The position numbers and the translations under genes were made by a program. Of a stretch of DNA of 64,000 bases, positions 47,331 to 56,489 are shown piece after piece. The notes below the pieces were generated by a model. That model worked only from the letters and a program-made list of their open reading frames with translations, ran no database searches and was not told the origin of the DNA. The stretch's first letter is position 1. Every line of letters begins with the position of its first letter. The DNA comes from Bartonella sp. AR 15-3 (GTDB lineage: Bacteria > Pseudomonadota > Alphaproteobacteria > Rhizobiales > Rhizobiaceae), in the NCBI RefSeq assembly GCF_002022445.1, contig NZ_MUYE01000001.1, positions 434,001 to 498,000 of the forward strand, written 5' to 3'.

Positions 47331-47726
47331 GCTTTAAGATTCAGAATAGTGTTGTTTTTGTAAATTTTATAAGGCAATCTTAGATTTAAGAAATTTTGAT
47401 GAAAATAAGATTTTTAATTATAGTATTCAGTATTTTTATTATTTTACTATAAGTTTGCGATATTTAGGTAATTAAGAAGAGAAGTTTATTTGGGTATATT
47501 GAAAATTGAAAGATCTATAAAATAGATGTAATTGACTATTATCTTTCAAGAAATAAAAGGAAAAGAGCGGATTATCAGATAAAAATCTACTCTTTTTAGA
47601 GAGTTTGCTTTAGTTTATATCTTTCATTTTTCAAAAGAAAACAATAAGAAAATCCTATCTAAGATTTGATAAAGAACGTATACATTTTAGGTCACAATGT
47701 AGTTGATTTATTGAACAGATATTAGA
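47331..47726. other. AT-rich gap with one hairpin, no gene
   Basis: No coding frame is supported. A stem aaaagag...ctctttt with an inner gatt/aatc pairing at 47561-47597 could be a second terminator or a regulatory structure upstream of the MerR gene. A spacer-consistent promoter for the MerR gene is not evident. Confidence 0.5.
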
Positions 47727-48113
47727 ATGCAAGGATATTATTCAATTAATGATTTAACGCGAGAATTTTCAATAACTGCTCGGACTCTGCGTTATTATGA
47801 AGAAGAAGGACTACTTATGCCTGTTCGGCATGGGTATAAGCGGTTGTATACACAAATGGACCGTTATAAATTGAAACAAATATTACAGGCTAGAAGGGTT
47901 AATTTTTCCTTATCTGAGATATCTAATATATTCGCAATAGATAGAAAACCACCTGATAATGAAAAAAAACTTAAAGCATTAATTGCAGATATCAATAAAA
48001 AACGTATCGATTTGCAGCAGATGCGGCGTGATATTGATAATTTGTTGCATGATTTAGAATGTATTGAAGAGACTTTTTTTGAGAGTTTAGCTGAATTAGG
48101 AGTTAATCGTTAA
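47727..48113 (+). CDS. MerR family transcriptional regulator
   Basis: A 128-residue regulator with an N-terminal winged helix-turn-helix (YSINDLTREFSITARTLRYYEEEGLL, residues about 4-29, in parts), the GYKRLYTQMDRYKLKQIL wing, then a long coiled-coil helix and a short C terminus. No cysteines are placed as in metal-sensing MerR proteins, so the effector is unknown. It resembles the LiuR-like group that controls branched-chain acyl-CoA catabolism, but no such genes are adjacent; the next 880 bases are empty. Confidence 0.85.
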   Translation: MQGYYSINDLTREFSITARTLRYYEEEGLLMPVRHGYKRLYTQMDRYKLKQILQARRVNFSLSEISNIFAIDRKPPDNEKKLKALIADINKKRIDLQQMRRDIDNLLHDLECIEETFFESLAELGVNR

Positions 48114-48995
48114 TTTGCAGTTTTATAAATTTGACTAAAATTTTAGTAGAAGCCTATCTTAAATTTAAGGTGTTTGTTTTAGTGATTACACTGATATAAA
48201 AAGAAATCACGTGTAAAATTAAAACACTAAATATCGAGAATTGAATTGAGAAGCACTAAACTCAAATTGAGCTGAGTAATTTTAATTATCATACTTTATG
48301 ATAGGATTTTACGCAAAATAATGTAAATAATAAGCGCTCAAGAGATAGCATATTTCGTTTATGTTTGGTATAATATATTTTGCCTTGTGCTTTATTTTTA
48401 TTCAATATTCTATGTTTTTATAATTTTTTTCTACACAAGCATATTTTTCGTAGTTAATAATTTCAGTTGTTACATAAAATAAGATTTCTAGAAATATATA
48501 TCATTGGTTTTATTGATAATTTTAAACTACTGTAGTCTTAATGAGTGCTTCGTGATGTTATGATAAGAACATGTTACGCGCTTTGGTGCTATAATAATAA
48601 AAGTTATTTTATACTTTATTGGATATTTATATGCATTATGATATCTGCGTTGCTATTCGCCCATTGATATTTTTTGTTAAAGTTTGGCGAGTTTTTCTCT
48701 TTTATAAAGAAAAGGCAATTGAAGCATGCATTAAAGTATAGTTTCTGAAAATGATTTTTAAAATATGGATCTGTTGATTGTATCATGTTTTTATATAATT
48801 TAGTTGGTGAGAGAAAGCTATAACAGGTCAGAAAAAAGAGATAAGATTAGCAGGTAAAGTATGTGCTTGACAAGCTTGCCTTATTCAGTGATTGGAGATA
48901 TTAAATTAGGAATGTAAGAGTTTTTCATTTTGTTTCATTAAGTAAAAAAGAAGAACGGTATTTAAATTATCTTCATATAAGAGAAAGTAAGAACA
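48114..48995. other. 880-base AT-rich gap, no gene seen
   Basis: Only very short frames occur (for example 36 residues from 48631). None matches a family I know and none has coding character. If the MerR regulator once controlled a neighbour, this would be the place for its remains, but no motif survives that I can read. Confidence 0.6.
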
Positions 48996-49682
48996 ATGAA
49001 GGATTCTATTGTTGATGTTTTTCAATCCGTTTTATCACGAAAATCAATTCGAGCTTTCATTAATCAACCTGTTAAGCAAGAAGTAATCGAGCAAATATTA
49101 AAATTTGCGGCACGGGCTCCATCTGGAACAAACCTTCAACCTTGGAAAGTGATTGTTTTGACAGGGGAAGCATTGCAGAAAGTCGGAGAGGAACTTTCAC
49201 AACTCGTATTATTGGGCGTAAAAGGGGAGCGTGAATATCAATATTATCCACGCCAATGGCGTGAGCCTTATCTTTCTCGACGTAGAAAAATTGGTTTGGA
49301 TCTTTATAAAAGTCTTGGAATTCAAAAAGATGAGCAGGAAAAGATAATTCACCAACAAGCACGGAATTTTTCATTTTTTGGTGCGCCTGTTGGACTTTTA
49401 TTTATGATGGATCAAGACATGGAGATTGGCAGTTGGCTCGATTTGGGTATGTTTATGCAAACCATTATGTTAGTTGCACGTGGCTTTGGATTAGATACGT
49501 GTCCCCAAGCTGCGTTTGCTGATTATCATAAGCAATTATGTGCACTTTTGTCAGTACCTTCCGAACAGCGTCTTATTTGTGGTATGGCTCTTGGTTATCG
49601 TGATTCAGATGCTCCAGAGAATAATTTCGAGACTGAGCGTGAACCGATCAAAAATTTTGTGCGTTTTGTTCAGTCGTGTTAA
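48996..49682 (+). CDS. Nitroreductase family flavoprotein
   Basis: A 228-residue FMN-dependent oxidoreductase of the nitroreductase superfamily. It has RKSIRAFINQPV at about residues 15-26, RAPSGTNLQPWKV, FFGAPVGLLFMMD and LGLDTCPQAAFADYH-like text (here FGLDTCPQAAF). These reduce nitroaromatics, quinones or flavins with NAD(P)H; the physiological substrate is unknown. Start at ATG 48996 after GAGAAAGTAAG. It is monocistronic in a gene-poor area. Confidence 0.88.
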   Translation: MKDSIVDVFQSVLSRKSIRAFINQPVKQEVIEQILKFAARAPSGTNLQPWKVIVLTGEALQKVGEELSQLVLLGVKGEREYQYYPRQWREPYLSRRRKIGLDLYKSLGIQKDEQEKIIHQQARNFSFFGAPVGLLFMMDQDMEIGSWLDLGMFMQTIMLVARGFGLDTCPQAAFADYHKQLCALLSVPSEQRLICGMALGYRDSDAPENNFETEREPIKNFVRFVQSC

Positions 49683-49855
49683 GTAGGCATTGTTTATTTA
49701 TTTTAATATAGAATAAAGCATGATACAAAATGTTTTATGAGACTTCTCATTTTACATTTTATTTTAATATTGCTTATTAATGCTTATTTTACTATATTTC
49801 ATATAGTAAAAGGTGGGGTTGTTTTGGGTTATTATTTATTCCTTAAGGATTAGAT

Positions 49856-49951
49856 ATGAAAAACGCTGTAGAAAAGGATTGTTGGACGGTAGCAAGGCGT
49901 GCGACCTTCATGTTTGTGGTTGTTATTTTTTTTGTTTATTTTACAATTTAG
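49856..49951 (+). CDS. Possible 31-residue membrane peptide
   Basis: MKNAVEKDCWTVARRATF is followed by a hydrophobic stretch (MFVVVIFFVYFTI) to a stop at 49949-49951. AAGGAT lies five bases before the ATG, a good ribosome-binding site. The shape, a charged N terminus plus one membrane helix, is that of small inner-membrane proteins. It lies in the 320-base gap between the nitroreductase gene and sdaA, which otherwise holds nothing visible. No family is recognised, and it may be spurious. Confidence 0.35.
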   Translation: MKNAVEKDCWTVARRATFMFVVVIFFVYFTI

Positions 49952-50002
49952 TTTTAATGAAAAACGTGTACTCAAGATCCGCGTTTGATTTTGAGGTGAG
50001 CG

Positions 50003-51400
50003 GTGTTTTTATCTGTCTTTGAAATTTTTAAGATTGGCATTGGTCCTTCGAGTTCCCATACAATGGGTCCAATGTTAGCTGCTAATATATTTTTGCAAGA
50101 GATTATTACAAGAAATCTCTCTCAGCTATCTCATCTTAAGATTTCTCATATTCGGGTTTATCTTCATGGTTCATTAGCTTTTACTGGAATAGGTCATGCT
50201 ACCGATAGAGCTATTGTATTAGGGCTTTTAGGGAAAAAAGCCTCTACTGTTGATCCTGATTGTATGGAATTGCTTTTTGAACAAGTTAAACGTGAAAAAA
50301 AAGTGTGGCCAGGAGGCCATCCTGTTTATCGCTTTGATTTAGAAAGTGATCTCATTTTTGAGAGAAAAAAGATTTTACCTGGGCATGCTAATGGTCTTGC
50401 ATTTGAAGGGCTTAATGCCGAAGGAAATGTTCTTTTAAGGCAGGTTTATTATTCTATTGGTGGTGGTTTTGTTGTAACAGAAGATGAATTAAATCGTGCA
50501 GATTATAATACAAAATTAAAAATATCACAGGTGCCGTATCCCTTTGATTCGGCCGATAAAATGTTATCAATGGCAAAAACTTCAGGTTTTTCAATTGCTG
50601 AAATGAAACGTATAAATGAAGAAACAAAAATGGAACGTGCTGCCTTTAATATTGCACTTGATGAGATTTTTTATGCTATGATAAATTGTATTAATAGGGG
50701 GCTTTTACAAGAAGGCGAATTACCAGGTGGATTACATATCCAAAGGCGAGCTAAAAAACTTCATGATAAGCTATTGGAGGAGCAGAAAAAAAACTGCAAT
50801 AAACCGCTTTTAGCAAATGATTGGCTATCTGTATATGCTATGGCAGTGAATGAAGAGAATGCTGCTGGTGGTCGTATTGTTACAGCTCCAACAAATGGTG
50901 CAGCTGGTGTTGTATCCGCTGTTTTATACTATTATACTCAATTTCATGATGGCGCAGATAGAGAAGGAATACATAATTTTTTGTTAACAGCAGCAGCTAT
51001 AGGTGGTATAATTAAGCATAATGCTTCTATCTCTGGTGCTGAGGTTGGCTGTCAGGGTGAAGTTGGGGCGGCGTCTGCTATGGCGGCAGCGGGATTGACA
51101 GCTGCATTGGGTGGCACGCCAGCGCAGATTGAAAATGCAGCTGAGATTGCTCTTGAGCATCATTTAGGTATGACCTGTGATCCAGTTTCTGGTCTTGTTC
51201 AGGTTCCTTGTATTGAGCGTAATGCAATGGGTGCTGTTAAAGCTGTAACAGCTTCTTCTCTTGCTTTACATGGCAATGGAAGCCATTTTGTTTCTCTTGA
51301 TGCTTGTATTGAAACAATGCGTCAGACAGGACATGATATGAGTGAGCGTTATAAAGAAACAAGTAAGGGTGGTCTTGCGCTGAATGTTTTATCTTGTTAA
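50003..51400 (+). CDS. sdaA: L-serine ammonia-lyase (iron-sulfur type), GTG start
   Basis: A 465-residue single-chain enzyme converting L-serine to pyruvate and ammonia. The N-terminal beta domain has [15 protein letters not shown]. The C-terminal alpha domain carries the cluster-binding cysteines in [15 protein letters not shown] and [12 protein letters not shown]. The start is GTG at 50003, two residues before the conserved SVFEIFK. Length is typical of the fused form. It probably feeds host-derived serine into central metabolism. Confidence 0.94.
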   Translation: MFLSVFEIFKIGIGPSSSHTMGPMLAANIFLQEIITRNLSQLSHLKISHIRVYLHGSLAFTGIGHATDRAIVLGLLGKKASTVDPDCMELLFEQVKREKKVWPGGHPVYRFDLESDLIFERKKILPGHANGLAFEGLNAEGNVLLRQVYYSIGGGFVVTEDELNRADYNTKLKISQVPYPFDSADKMLSMAKTSGFSIAEMKRINEETKMERAAFNIALDEIFYAMINCINRGLLQEGELPGGLHIQRRAKKLHDKLLEEQKKNCNKPLLANDWLSVYAMAVNEENAAGGRIVTAPTNGAAGVVSAVLYYYTQFHDGADREGIHNFLLTAAAIGGIIKHNASISGAEVGCQGEVGAASAMAAAGLTAALGGTPAQIENAAEIALEHHLGMTCDPVSGLVQVPCIERNAMGAVKAVTASSLALHGNGSHFVSLDACIETMRQTGHDMSERYKETSKGGLALNVLSC

Positions 51401-51776
51401 ATTATTTAGCGCGTAGGGTAGACATCAATCTAGTCAAGAAGTTCAATAATATATGTGCTTTACTTAGGCAGGAATGTACTGCGGAAGAAAGTTTTTAAGT
51501 TATTTAAAAAAATACTGCATATGGTTGTTAGTCTTTATAGCATTTTCTTTTTTGATAATAAAAAATACAATTAGTTTTAATAGATTAAGGAAATATAATA
51601 TTTTAAACTTTTCTCTTAAGGATAATATTATTTAAAGCTAGCAATAAAAGGTATTGAGCCATAAATGAGGACTTTTAGCATAATCTTTATAGTTTTTAAG
51701 ACAATGATTATTCAAATTTTAAAAATCACAGATATTAATATTATTTATAAAATATTTTTCTGAAATTTGGTTATAG
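51401..51776. other. AT-rich convergent gap, no gene
   Basis: The 376 bases between sdaA (plus) and the small minus-strand gene show no coding frame and no clear terminator hairpin. Confidence 0.6.
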
Positions 51777-52052
51777 TTATTTATTTGTTGCTCCTAAGCG
51801 GAGTTTAACAGGTACACTGCCAGTTTTACTTGCGACACGTAAGTGGATGTGTACAGAAGGCATTGCTAAACGACGATTTCGAGTCGTTTGACAAATGAAA
51901 AGGCTGACAAGAGAATGAGTATTCAATGTAGTTGAGTTATGTTTTGAATTAGCTAGTTTCGTTGCAGCTTCATGAAGGGATCGTAATGAAAGAAGAGAGG
52001 GTTGTTTTAAAAGCTTTTCTTTTTTTGATGGGGTAGTAGCATTATGTGTCAT
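51777..52052 (-). CDS. Small basic protein of unknown function
   Basis: A 91-residue protein starting MTHNATTPSKKEKLL, rich in Lys, Arg, Ser and Thr, with no signal peptide or membrane span and a single cysteine (FICQTTRNRR). AAGGAT lies six bases before its start. It follows the D,D-carboxypeptidase gene by 31 bases on the same strand, so the two are probably co-transcribed. I do not recognise it. Confidence 0.6.
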   Translation of the reverse strand: MTHNATTPSKKEKLLKQPSLLSLRSLHEAATKLANSKHNSTTLNTHSLVSLFICQTTRNRRLAMPSVHIHLRVASKTGSVPVKLRLGATNK

Positions 52053-52083
52053 AGCACTATCCTTAACGTAGAATTCAAAATTT

Positions 52084-53433
52084 TTAATAAGCTACAGTAT
52101 AGCAGTTAAAATTTGCTTTCCTTAAAGCAGTACAGGTATTAAGTGCAGCTTTTTTTGATGGAAAGCCAATAAATCGAGCGCGATAATAATGACGTCCATC
52201 TTTTTTAAAGGGTTGCATATGTGGAGATGCATGTTGTAGAGTAGAATGAGCGGCGTTCGTTGCTTTTGCAAGCATAAGCTTAGCTTGCTTTTCACTAGGA
52301 AGGGAGCCTATTTGCACAGCCCATCCGCTGTTGCTAGATAAAGAAGCAGAAATAACTTTATTTATTTTGACAGTTTTAGTTTTGTGAGGATTAGGAATTG
52401 GTATAATAACTTGATTTACAGCGGCTACAGCTGTATTAGGATCGTTAGACTGTTCTGCAAGTGCTGTTAAAAGGCTAGAAATTTCATCGTCAGAATTAAT
52501 TAAATTATCCTTTATAATAGGTATAGGTGTTGCAGATACAGTGGGTAATTTATAGTGGACAGTAGCTACTAAATTTTTATTAGTTTCTATACGACTTGTT
52601 TTTGGTAAGTACTGCTTCAATAAGTTAGCCATATGAATGTTACGTGTGGTAGATGACTTTCCTCCCATAACGACAGCAACAATAGAACGTCCATCGATAC
52701 GCATTGATGTAGCTAAATTAGAACCTGACATTTGCGTATAGCCTGTTTTAATTCCGTCAACACCTTTTATTGTTTTGATTAGTGTATTGTGGTTATTAAT
52801 TGTCTGTCCACGAAATGTAAAATGTGTTGTTTTAAATAACTTGTATTGTTCCGGAAAATGTTTGCGTAAGGCTAATGCTAAAGTAGCTATGTCTTGTGCT
52901 GTAGAATAATTACGTGTATCGGGGAGGCCTGAAGCATTGGCAAAACGAGTATTTTTCATGCCAAGTTTGCGCGCTTTTATAGTCATCATTTGAGCAAATT
53001 TTTGTTCACTTCCACCAAGATATTCTCCAATAGCAGCAGCTACATCATTTGCTGATTTTGTAATAAGGGCTTTAGTAGCAGCTTCTATAGAAATTGTTTG
53101 TCCTGCCTTAATACCAATTTTTGTTGGTGGACGTGTTGCTGCATAATTAGAAATAGGAATGGGTGTATTTGGTGTTACACGACCGTTTTTTATAGCCTCA
53201 AAGATCATGTATACCGTCATCATTTTTGTTAAAGAAGCAGGATAACGCTTCAAAGCTGCATTAGCTTGAAATAATGTTTTTCCTGTATTTGCATCTATAA
53301 CAATAGCTGCATATTTATCGGGATGAGCCTCTTTAGGAGTGGCTACTGCCCAAGAGTGAGAAATGACTAAAAGGGTAAGGGAAATTCCTACTTTTTTATA
53401 ACAATGTACAATTTTTCGCCAGTTGATATACAC
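52084..53433 (-). CDS. D-alanyl-D-alanine carboxypeptidase with C-terminal SPOR domain
   Basis: A 449-residue low-molecular-weight penicillin-binding protein (peptidase S11). A signal anchor (VGISLTLLVISHSWAVA) is followed by the active-site motifs SLTK at 67-70, SAN at 127-129 and KTG at 229-231. After a Pro/Thr-rich linker, residues about 370-449 form a SPOR domain (GWAVQIGSLPSEKQAKLML) that binds denuded glycan at the septum. It trims pentapeptide side chains in the periplasm. DacA, DacC and DacF style names are all used for this group. Confidence 0.92.
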   Translation of the reverse strand: MYINWRKIVHCYKKVGISLTLLVISHSWAVATPKEAHPDKYAAIVIDANTGKTLFQANAALKRYPASLTKMMTVYMIFEAIKNGRVTPNTPIPISNYAATRPPTKIGIKAGQTISIEAATKALITKSANDVAAAIGEYLGGSEQKFAQMMTIKARKLGMKNTRFANASGLPDTRNYSTAQDIATLALALRKHFPEQYKLFKTTHFTFRGQTINNHNTLIKTIKGVDGIKTGYTQMSGSNLATSMRIDGRSIVAVVMGGKSSTTRNIHMANLLKQYLPKTSRIETNKNLVATVHYKLPTVSATPIPIIKDNLINSDDEISSLLTALAEQSNDPNTAVAAVNQVIIPIPNPHKTKTVKINKVISASLSSNSGWAVQIGSLPSEKQAKLMLAKATNAAHSTLQHASPHMQPFKKDGRHYYRARFIGFPSKKAALNTCTALRKANFNCYTVAY

Positions 53434-54347
53434 TTAAATAACATCCTATTTATGCTAAGAAATTTTTATTAATATTTTCATTTTAGTTTATTTTATATAA
53501 ATTTAAACGAATGATATTACTAATTTATTTATAAGCATCATTTTATGAGTTTTTATGCTCACTTTAATCTAAGTATAAAGAATTTAGCCGCTAAGGAAGG
53601 CTTTTATTCTATGTGCAATCACATTACAATAGCTGTTTGAAATTCATAAAAAATAGAGGAGTATGCTAAATAATAAGATTATAATGATATAAAAATAAAA
53701 CACCAATTTTATATCTTATACCATATACATGAAGAAAAAGGTAAAAAATTAAGGAAGCAATAAACAAACTTTCACAATTAAATATCATATTATTCAATAA
53801 ATTTAAAGATCTAAATTATATCATATTTGTTTTTTATAAATATCATTGATTAAAATTTATACAGTTGTATTGTTAGATGAGCTTGAGAAAGCTTACCCAA
53901 AGTTATTTAATATTTTGTTGGAGATAGTACATTATAGTTAGTTGATAGGCTAGAATAGTAAGGAAATTTGATTGTTGTATATTTAAATCATGATAATTAT
54001 GCTAATAGCTCAAATATAATACAATAAGCTATTGAATTTGTTAGAATATATTGCATAATTATCAGTTAGATTATGCAAAAATCTATTTTTCAGCTTAAGG
54101 CACAATTGGATGAATCGAAAAGCCAATTTTAAAATAACTGATTTTATATTTATAATAGCTGATGAAATTTTATTTGGTAAACTATGAAATGGTAATACAA
54201 TTAGTATAATTATCCCCAAATTAGATAAAGGAGAAGGGAAGTTGCTGTTAAAGCTTCACCTTCTAGTATGTGTGTTTTTTAAAATAGGAAAAGTTGATAG
54301 CATTTCATTTATTTCTATCAAAAACGTATCAGAAGAACTTCTATAAT
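53434..54347. other. Gene-poor region containing a clpA-like remnant
   Basis: About 900 bases without an intact gene between two minus-strand genes. Apart from the AAA+ fragment at 53843-53938, I see only AT-rich sequence with stops in all frames. In other Rhizobiales clpS and clpA often lie between a D,D-carboxypeptidase gene and a HIT gene, so this is probably their degraded locus. Confidence 0.6.
53843..53938 (+). pseudogene. clpA: Remnant of a Clp AAA+ ATPase (clpA-like)
   Basis: One plus-strand frame reads SLIKIYTVVLLDELEKAYPK, then LFNILLEIVHYS and a stop. This matches the second Walker B region of ClpA (typically [25 protein letters not shown]) almost residue by residue. No start, no Walker A and no further conserved blocks are seen on either side, and stops flank it within 100 bases. 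ClpB has a similar motif, but gene order favours clpA. It cannot make a working unfoldase. Confidence 0.65.
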
Positions 54348-54782
54348 TTAGGGATGTGTTAAAAGAGCTGCTCGGATTTTTTTTGCATTTTCTTCAAGTA
54401 TTTGTGTGGGAGTTATTGTATCAGTATGGGCATTGAGCTCTACTCCTGCCATACGAGGTATAATGTGGAAATGAAGATGAAAAACTGTTTGTTTACTAGC
54501 TGCTTCGTTAAATTGCATAACTGTTACTCCATCTGCTTCAAAGGCTTTTTTTACTGCCTTGGTAATTTTTTGAACGGCTTTAATAACTGGAAATAATATT
54601 TTAGGATCTGCATCCAATAAATTTCTACAGCTTTTTTTAGGAATAACTAGTGTATGACCTTGCGCTTGAGGCATGATATCCATAAATGCAATAACATCTT
54701 TATTTTCATAAACTCTAATAGAGGGAATTTCATTACGAATTAATCGAGCAAAAATATTATTATTATCATAAACTTGTTGCAT
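54348..54782 (-). CDS. HIT family nucleotide-binding protein
   Basis: A 144-residue histidine-triad protein. It starts with NNIFARLIRNEIPSIRVYE and has FMDIMPQAQGHTLVIPK and the catalytic triad HLHFHIIPR with histidines at 102, 104 and 106. Family members hydrolyse nucleoside phosphoramidates or dinucleotides; the substrate here is unknown. It is followed on the same strand, across about 130 bases upstream, by the broken ridA. Confidence 0.93.
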   Translation of the reverse strand: MQQVYDNNNIFARLIRNEIPSIRVYENKDVIAFMDIMPQAQGHTLVIPKKSCRNLLDADPKILFPVIKAVQKITKAVKKAFEADGVTVMQFNEAASKQTVFHLHFHIIPRMAGVELNAHTDTITPTQILEENAKKIRAALLTHP

Positions 54783-54911
54783 GAAGCATTTCCTTTTATA
54801 GCATTTTTAATCCAGAAGAGCATTAGTTACAATGTTTAGATCTTAAAACAAAAGAAGGAATGTGAAAATTTGATAGAATATGAATTATTTTTTTTGTTTT
54901 TGTTGAAGATA

Positions 54912-55372
54912 TTAGATTTCTGTAATAGCTTCAACTTCTACTGGGAGATTCATAGGAAGAACAGCAACCCCAATAGCAGAGCGAGCATGTTTTTCAGCCT
55001 CACCAAGGATGTTTACAAATAAATCAGAAGCTCCATTAGCAACAAGAGAGATATCAGTAAAGTTGGAATCTGCTGCGATAAAAACATTGATTTTAATTAC
55101 TTTTTTTATTTTATTAAAATTACCAAGGACTGTTTTTATTTGTGCAAAGATATTGATAGCACACACTTGTGCTGATTTTTGAGCTTGTTCAATGTTGACA
55201 GTTACACCAACTTTTCCAATCGCTACTGGTTTTCCATTAGCAAGTAGTAGCCAACCAGAGATAAAAAGCTGATTGCCATTTTGTGATACTGTTATATAAT
55301 TTGCAACAGGTTGTATGCTTCAGGAATGATAATATTGAATTCTTTTAAACGCTTTTCGATTGATTCGGTCAT
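54912..55372 (-). pseudogene. ridA: RidA family deaminase, frameshifted
   Basis: From the ATG at 55372-55370 the frame reads MTESIEKRLKEFNIIIPEA, then breaks at about 55311-55318 and stops. In the next frame the protein continues QPVANYITVSQNGNQLFISG and later ARSAIGVAVLPMNLPVEVEA to 54912. The total of 461 bases is one short of 154 codons. The break is not in a homopolymer, and the usual GQLP after FISG reads GWLLLANG, so two conserved positions are changed. RidA hydrolyses reactive enamine/imine intermediates; this copy is probably dead or dying. Confidence 0.75.
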
Positions 55373-55503
55373 ATTTTAGCTCCATAATATATAATAAATT
55401 GTTGCGTAATTTTTATTTAATGAAAATGCTGTCGTTAATTAAGGTATAAGCTTTCTTTGTTTTCCATTATCTGATGGGGATGAGATGAGGTTGGAAGTTA
55501 AAA

Positions 55504-56328
55504 ATGCTTAAGTTTTTTTTTATAATAGGTTTTTATATTATTTATTTATGTTCTGTAAGAGCTGAAGAATCTGTTTTTTTGGTTCCTCATCGGGCAGTTT
55601 ATGATTTTCAGTTAGATAATGCTTCTCGGGAAATGACAGCTGTAGGAATATTTGGGCGCATGGTTCATGAGATCACGGGTTCTGCATGTGAGGGGTATAC
55701 AATACGTGCTAGTTTTATTGTTCGCGTTTATACGGAAGGTATGCCAATCCGCTTAATGAATCAGGAGATAAAAGCTTATGAAGCAGGTGATGGCAGCATA
55801 TTCTCCTTTGACATAAAAAAGACAATGGAACAAAATATTGAAAAGAGCATCGAAGGAGTTGCTGAGCGTACTCAAGATGAAACTTTAGTTAAAGTAAAGA
55901 AACCAAAAGAAAATGTTTATAAGCTTGCGAAAGCTGATTTTCCAATTACAAGTCTAAAAAATATTATTCGACAAGCAAAGGCTGGTCATCGTTTTTATCA
56001 TGCAACTCTATTCGATGGAGATAATGGAGGCGATAAAGTGATAAAAACAAGTGTTGTTATTGGGGAAAAGAAAAAATCAATATCTAATTCTGAGATAAAG
56101 GAATTGAAAAAATTAAATGAGAGTAGCTATTGGCATGTCACAATTTCTCATTTTGATGATACAAAAAATAAGGATGGTTTACCAATTTATCGTGAGAGCT
56201 TCCATTTGTATGAAAATGGTGTGATGCGTGATTTGTTTATAGATTATGGAGATTTTTCAATACGTTCAAAATTGAAGAGTCTTCAATTTTTCGATAAGAA
56301 AAATAATCTGGATAACTGCAAACATTGA
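55504..56328 (+). CDS. eipB: EipB-type periplasmic envelope integrity protein (DUF1849)
   Basis: A 274-residue secreted protein: signal peptide to about residue 20 (FIIGFYIIYLCSVRA), then LVPHRAVYDFQL, GSACEGYTIR with Cys62, FDGDNGGDKVIKTSVVIG, a YRESFHLYENGVMRDLFIDYGDF region (in parts) and the last cysteine at 272. In Brucella EipB a disulfide links the equivalent cysteines and the protein maintains the cell envelope. Start at ATG 55504. It is divergent from ridA. Family assignment is by remembered motifs. Confidence 0.82.
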   Translation: MLKFFFIIGFYIIYLCSVRAEESVFLVPHRAVYDFQLDNASREMTAVGIFGRMVHEITGSACEGYTIRASFIVRVYTEGMPIRLMNQEIKAYEAGDGSIFSFDIKKTMEQNIEKSIEGVAERTQDETLVKVKKPKENVYKLAKADFPITSLKNIIRQAKAGHRFYHATLFDGDNGGDKVIKTSVVIGEKKKSISNSEIKELKKLNESSYWHVTISHFDDTKNKDGLPIYRESFHLYENGVMRDLFIDYGDFSIRSKLKSLQFFDKKNNLDNCKH

Positions 56329-56434
56329 ATAATGTACAGAAAATAACTTGAAAAAAAAATCAAATGTTATATGGTGATATCATTCCACACGCGGATTTTT
56401 GGGTGTTGATAGAGTAATTCTAGCAAATGTCCAC

Positions 56435-56461
56435 CGGTAGTAAGCTTGCTTACTTTTACCG
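56435..56461 (+). promoter_or_regulatory. Leader hairpin upstream of rpsB
   Basis: cggta-gtaag, loop cttg, cttac-ttt-taccg: two stacked stems of five pairs each with a 3-base bulge, ending 29 bases before the rpsB start and just upstream of its ribosome-binding site. The location is that expected of an S2 autoregulatory element; function is inferred. Confidence 0.4.
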
Positions 56462-56489
56462 CGGAGGTCAAACCGGAAAGGATAAAATT

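Noticed and set aside
54010-54219. 69-residue minus-strand frame in the clpA remnant region
   Set aside because: Composition is typical of random AT-rich DNA; no ribosome-binding site or motif.
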